Shown piece after piece: positions 6,130 through 9,190 of a stretch of 9,190 nucleotides of DNA. Every line of letters starts with the position of its first letter. Position 1 is the first letter of the stretch. A model generated the notes under the pieces. It was given only the letters and a program-made list of their open reading frames with translations. It did not search any database and was not told the DNA's origin. The position numbers and the translations under genes were made by a program. Source of the DNA: Pseudobdellovibrionaceae bacterium (GTDB taxonomy: Bacteria; Bdellovibrionota; Bdellovibrionia; Bdellovibrionales; UBA1609); NCBI GenBank assembly GCA_026712605.1, contig JAPORL010000007.1, forward strand, positions 1-9,190, written 5' to 3'.

Positions 6130-7284
6130 ATTTTTACAACAGAATTTGAAAAAAGTAAGTTTATCAAATTTAATGAACTTAAATGTTTAGAGCCTTCTGT
6201 TAAAACAGAAGGAATTAAATATAGTGGATCTAAATTAAAATTACTACCCTATATTTTATCTGTTGTTCGCTTTTTGCCGGTAAGACAAGTTTTTGATGGC
6301 TTTTCAGGGACAACAAGGGTCAGTCAAGCTCTTGCTAAATCAGGTTATCAGGTGATTGCAAATGATAGGGCTGTTTGGTCAAAAGTTTTTGGACACTGTT
6401 ACCTTAAAGGTAAAAAAAGCCTGAAACTACAAGACAAAATAAATTATCTTAATAATTTAAAAGGAGTCTCAGATTGGTTCACAGAGCATTATGGTGGGAC
6501 ACCTAAAGGAAATCTTTCTGTTGGCTATGATGGAAAAAAAAGGCTATGGCAAACTTTTAATACAAAAAAACTGGATGCTATCAGACCAGAAATAGATAAA
6601 ATATCTGAAAATTCCATTGAGAAATCTATTTTATTAACAAGTTTAATTTTAGCTTTAGATAAGGTTGATAATACTTTAGGGCATTATGCTTCTTATTTGA
6701 GAGAGTGGTCTCCTCGCTCTTTTAACAAAATTCAACTTTTAATGCCTTTACTTGATATAAAAACGAAAGGACATAAGGTAATAAGCAGAGATATTTTTCA
6801 AGCTCTGCCTAATATAAAATCTGATTTATCTTATTTTGATCCTCCTTATGGATCTAATAATATAAAAATGCCAGCATCACGAGTTCGTTATGCTTCTTAT
6901 TATCATATTTGGAAGACAGTTTGTTTAAATGATAAGCCAGAGCTAACAGGACAATCCAATAGAAGAATTGATTGTAATGATAAAAACTCTGGTTCTATTT
7001 TTGAGGAATTTAGAAAAAATAAAGAAGAAAAATTTATTGCTTTAACAGCTATTGATAGACTTATTAAAGAAAGCCTTTCTAAATATATACTGTTTTCTTA
7101 TAGTAGTGAAGGCAGAGTGAGTAAAGAAGAAATATGCGAAGTTATTAACAAGCAATGTAAAAAGGCTCAAATTTTTTCCATTGATTATAAACGAAATGTT
7201 ATGTCCAGTATGCGATGGACTTTTAAATGGACTAAAGGCTATTTAGATAATCCTACAGAGTTTTTATTTTTAATTGAAAAATAA
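6130..7284 (+). CDS. Class D12 (alpha) adenine-N6 DNA methyltransferase, apparently without partner nuclease; start uncertain
   Basis: The enzyme would transfer a methyl group from S-adenosylmethionine to adenine N6 in DNA. Numbering from ATT 6130 (384 residues), motif X is IKYSGSKLKLLPYI (29-42), motif I is FDGFSGTTRVS (55-65) and the catalytic motif IV is DPPY (237-240, bases 6838-6849). The roughly 170 residues between motifs I and IV should hold the target-recognition domain, as in the alpha group. RVRYASYYHIW and FSYSSEG follow downstream. The first canonical start in frame is TTG 6274, which would delete motif X and begin inside the fold. The frame is open back to a TGA at 6124-6126, with no ATG, GTG or TTG between. 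I therefore place the start at ATT 6130, behind AGGA; a frameshift near the A5T5 or A6 runs is the alternative. No restriction endonuclease gene is adjacent, so it looks solitary. The recognition site is unknown. Confidence 0.8.
   Translation: MFTTEFEKSKFIKFNELKCLEPSVKTEGIKYSGSKLKLLPYILSVVRFLPVRQVFDGFSGTTRVSQALAKSGYQVIANDRAVWSKVFGHCYLKGKKSLKLQDKINYLNNLKGVSDWFTEHYGGTPKGNLSVGYDGKKRLWQTFNTKKLDAIRPEIDKISENSIEKSILLTSLILALDKVDNTLGHYASYLREWSPRSFNKIQLLMPLLDIKTKGHKVISRDIFQALPNIKSDLSYFDPPYGSNNIKMPASRVRYASYYHIWKTVCLNDKPELTGQSNRRIDCNDKNSGSIFEEFRKNKEEKFIALTAIDRLIKESLSKYILFSYSSEGRVSKEEICEVINKQCKKAQIFSIDYKRNVMSSMRWTFKWTKGYLDNPTEFLFLIEK
6193..6212 (+). repeat. Perfect inverted repeat in the 5' part of the methyltransferase gene
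   Basis: CCTTCTGTT (6193-6201) and AACAGAAGG (6204-6212) are perfect complements with two bases between, folding as an eight-pair stem with a TAAA loop. It lies inside the conserved coding extension between the possible ATT start and TTG 6274. No T tract follows, so it is not a terminator. It could affect translation, serve as an operator-like dyad, or be incidental to coding. Confidence 0.5.
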
Positions 7285-7296
7285 ATTTTTGTTTTT

Positions 7297-9190
7297 TTAA
7301 AGTTTTGTTCGGGCTTGCTCTTTTTTTGTGTAACACTCTAAGACATCTTTTGGTTTAATGTCGTTAAATTTTTCTAAAGAGATACCGCACTCAAAACCTT
7401 CACCGACTTGTTTTACATCTTCTTTAAAGCGTCTTAAACCAGATAAAGGACCATTATATACTAGTCGTCCATCACGAACTAAGCGGATAAAAGAAGATCG
7501 TAAAATTTTTCCTTTAACAACATAACAGCCTGCTACAGTCCCTATTTTAGAAATATGAAAAATGTCGCGAACTTCAGCTTGTCCTTGATCTTCTTCTATA
7601 GTGTCTGATTTTAATAAACCTAACATTAAATTTTTAACTTGATCAAATAACTCATAAACTACAGAATAAGAATATATTTCAACTGACTTTTCTTTGGCAA
7701 TTTTAACAGCTTTAGAGTCAGGGCGAACATTAAAGCCCAAAATAACACCTGACACTGTAGAGGCTAAAAGCACATCACTTTCTGTAATAGCTCCTGATCC
7801 AGAATGAATAATTTTTAAAACAGCTTCTTCAGATTTTATTTCTTCTAAACCATTTTTTAAAGCTTCTAAACTTCCCCCTACATCGGATTTTAAAATAATA
7901 TTAAGCTCTCTTTTTTCAGTAGAGGCTTGCTCCATTTGAGCTAAAAGTTCTTCAGAGTTCAGTTCTGTTTGTTTTTGGCTTTTTTGTGTGTCTAGTTTCT
8001 CACTTTTTCTTAAAGTGAGTAATTCTTTAGCTGATTTTTCGTTGGAAACAACACAAAATTTATCTCCGACTTGAGGCAATTCATTAAAACCAATAATTTC
8101 TACAGGAAAACCAGCTGAAACTTCTTTTATAATATGCCCTTTATCATTTTTTAATTGTCTTACACGCCCTGAACACTCACCAGCAACTATGTTGTCTCCT
8201 TTATAGAGGGTTCCATCTTGTATTAGAAGACTGACAATACAACCCATTCCTTTTTCTTTTTTTGCTTCTAAAACTAAACCTTTTGCAGTAGCTTTAGCTT
8301 GATATTTTAGCTCTTGCATTTCAGCTTGTAATTGAATTTGATCTAATAGCTCTTTAATTCCCTCTTCTTTAAGAGCTGAAATAGGGATAAAACTGGTATC
8401 TCCACCCCAATCTTCAGGAATAATATTATGTTCAGACATTTGTTTTTTTATTTTATCAGGATTGGCTCCTGCAGAATCCATTTTACTAATAGCAATAATG
8501 ATAGGTGTTTTAGCGGCTTTAGCATGGTTTAAAGCTTCTATTGTTTGAGGCTGTACGCCGTCATCTCCTGCTATTACAATGACGACAATGTCTGTAGCTT
8601 GCGCTCCTCTTGATCGCATAGCAGTAAAAGCAGAGTGCCCTGGAGTATCTATAAAAGTGATGGGCTTGCCATCTAAAAATACACTATAGGCTCCAATGTG
8701 TTGAGTGATTCCTCCTGCCTCTCCTTGAGCGACTTTAGCTTTACGAATGCAATCTAATAAAGTGGTTTTTCCATGATCCACATGCCCCATAATTGTCACA
8801 ACAGGAGCTTTAGTAGATAGATTTTCAGATTTTATTTTTTTATCTAGTTTTTGTAAAATTTCTGTTTCTGTTTGTTTTGTATTTTTAGCGGTGAATCCAA
8901 AAGCAGGAATCACTAATGCAATTGTGTCAAAGTCTAAGACCTTTAGATTTTTTGTATCTATACTTTCTTTTTTTAGAGTTTTTATAAGAGTTTGTCTTTT
9001 CAGACTCATTTTTTTACAAAGCTGTTCAATACTCATTTCGTCATGAACTTTAATGATTCTTTTGTGAGATTTTGGAGTAGTGATTTGAGTGTTTTTAAAT
9101 TCTCCAGCTAGGGCGGTTTTTTTCTTGCGGGGTTGGAATATAACTTCTCTTTTTCTAAAATCAGTAGCGTTAAATTTAGATGAAACATCT
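7297..9190 (-). CDS. infB: Translation initiation factor IF-2 (5' end beyond right edge)
   Basis: IF-2 is the GTPase that places fMet-tRNA on the 30S subunit and promotes subunit joining. 630 residues are visible; the frame is open to 9190, so the ATG at 9036 is internal. Upstream of it are 51 residues with a basic [14 protein letters not shown] stretch and the start of the IF2_N domain. Counting from the Met at 9036: G1 GHVDHGKT (84-91), GITQHIGAY (109-117) in switch I, G3 DTPGH (130-134), G4 SKMD (184-187) and G5 SAL (at 218-220). Domains II and III follow, and the C-terminal fMet-tRNA-binding domain ends with [18 protein letters not shown] and a basic tail. The usual G4 Asn is Ser (AGT, bases 8485-8487). 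The stop lies 12 bases from the convergent methyltransferase stop with no clear terminator, and rbfA, a common downstream partner, is absent. Confidence 0.97.
   Translation of the reverse strand, partial: DVSSKFNATDFRKREVIFQPRKKKTALAGEFKNTQITTPKSHKRIIKVHDEMSIEQLCKKMSLKRQTLIKTLKKESIDTKNLKVLDFDTIALVIPAFGFTAKNTKQTETEILQKLDKKIKSENLSTKAPVVTIMGHVDHGKTTLLDCIRKAKVAQGEAGGITQHIGAYSVFLDGKPITFIDTPGHSAFTAMRSRGAQATDIVVIVIAGDDGVQPQTIEALNHAKAAKTPIIIAISKMDSAGANPDKIKKQMSEHNIIPEDWGGDTSFIPISALKEEGIKELLDQIQLQAEMQELKYQAKATAKGLVLEAKKEKGMGCIVSLLIQDGTLYKGDNIVAGECSGRVRQLKNDKGHIIKEVSAGFPVEIIGFNELPQVGDKFCVVSNEKSAKELLTLRKSEKLDTQKSQKQTELNSEELLAQMEQASTEKRELNIILKSDVGGSLEALKNGLEEIKSEEAVLKIIHSGSGAITESDVLLASTVSGVILGFNVRPDSKAVKIAKEKSVEIYSYSVVYELFDQVKNLMLGLLKSDTIEEDQGQAEVRDIFHISKIGTVAGCYVVKGKILRSSFIRLVRDGRLVYNGPLSGLRRFKEDVKQVGEGFECGISLEKFNDIKPKDVLECYTKKEQARTKL
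7999..8019 (-). repeat. Eight-base inverted repeat inside infB
   Basis: CTCACTTT (7999-8006) and AAAGTGAG (8012-8019) are exact complements around a five-base loop. It falls in the stretch encoding the charged linker between domain II and domain III of IF-2 (around [15 protein letters not shown]), where protein constraint is low. A coding coincidence is likely; an effect on translation or on internal mRNA cleavage is possible but unsupported. Confidence 0.45.

Noticed and set aside
6146..6160. Programmed -1 frameshift from TTG 6146 at the A6 run, stimulated by the downstream hairpin
   Set aside because: The run is not a proper in-frame slippery heptamer, the hairpin is about 38 bases away (too far), and the TTG has no ribosome site.
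9034..9036. ATG 9036 as the infB start
   Set aside because: The frame stays open for 51 more codons to the window edge and these encode IF-2-like N-terminal sequence, so the gene is truncated by the window.

Overview
The window is about 9.2 kb of very AT-rich DNA (by eye near 30% GC) from a Gram-negative-type bacterium. Evidence for that is a meso-diaminopimelate-type MurE, two type II secretion-like pseudopilins and a lipoprotein with a lipobox. The best lineage hint is the N-terminal part of IF-2 visible at the right edge. Its basic 'FRKRE...FQPRKKK' stretch followed by 'TQITTP..HKR' resembles, from memory, Bdellovibrio-type IF-2. The lipoprotein architecture (Ig-like plus SUMF1-like domain) also fits Bdellovibrionota. 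This placement is inference. No mobile element, CRISPR array, tRNA or rRNA was seen.

Layout from left to right. (1) The C-terminal part of a UDP-glucose/GDP-mannose dehydrogenase family enzyme (+) enters from the left edge. Its last 68 bases overlap, tail to tail, the end of a 400-residue lipoprotein gene (-). (2) A 132-base divergent spacer separates the lipoprotein from murE (+). (3) murE and murF (+) are 220 bases apart; the gap holds short opposed ORF remnants and a promoter that could give a nearly leaderless murF transcript. (4) After a short hairpin and a well-formed candidate promoter come two pseudopilin genes (gspG-like, gspH-like) nine bases apart. (5) An apparently solitary class D12 adenine-N6 DNA methyltransferase (+) follows. 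Its conserved N-terminus is open in frame but has no ATG, GTG or TTG start. (6) The 3' two thirds or more of infB (-) converges on it and runs off the right edge.

Functionally, MurE and MurF catalyse consecutive cytoplasmic steps of peptidoglycan precursor synthesis. They are all that is seen here of a dcw-type cluster: ftsI is not upstream and mraY is not downstream. The pseudopilins would belong to a periplasm-spanning secretion or pilus-like machine encoded elsewhere. infB lacks its common downstream neighbour rbfA. The picture is a scrambled gene order with conserved two-gene cores.

I found no convincing new multi-gene system. The items most worth a second look are the methyltransferase without a usable canonical start, the Asn-to-Ser change in the IF-2 G4 motif (SKMD), the degraded murE-murF spacer, and non-consensus residues in the dehydrogenase and MurE.
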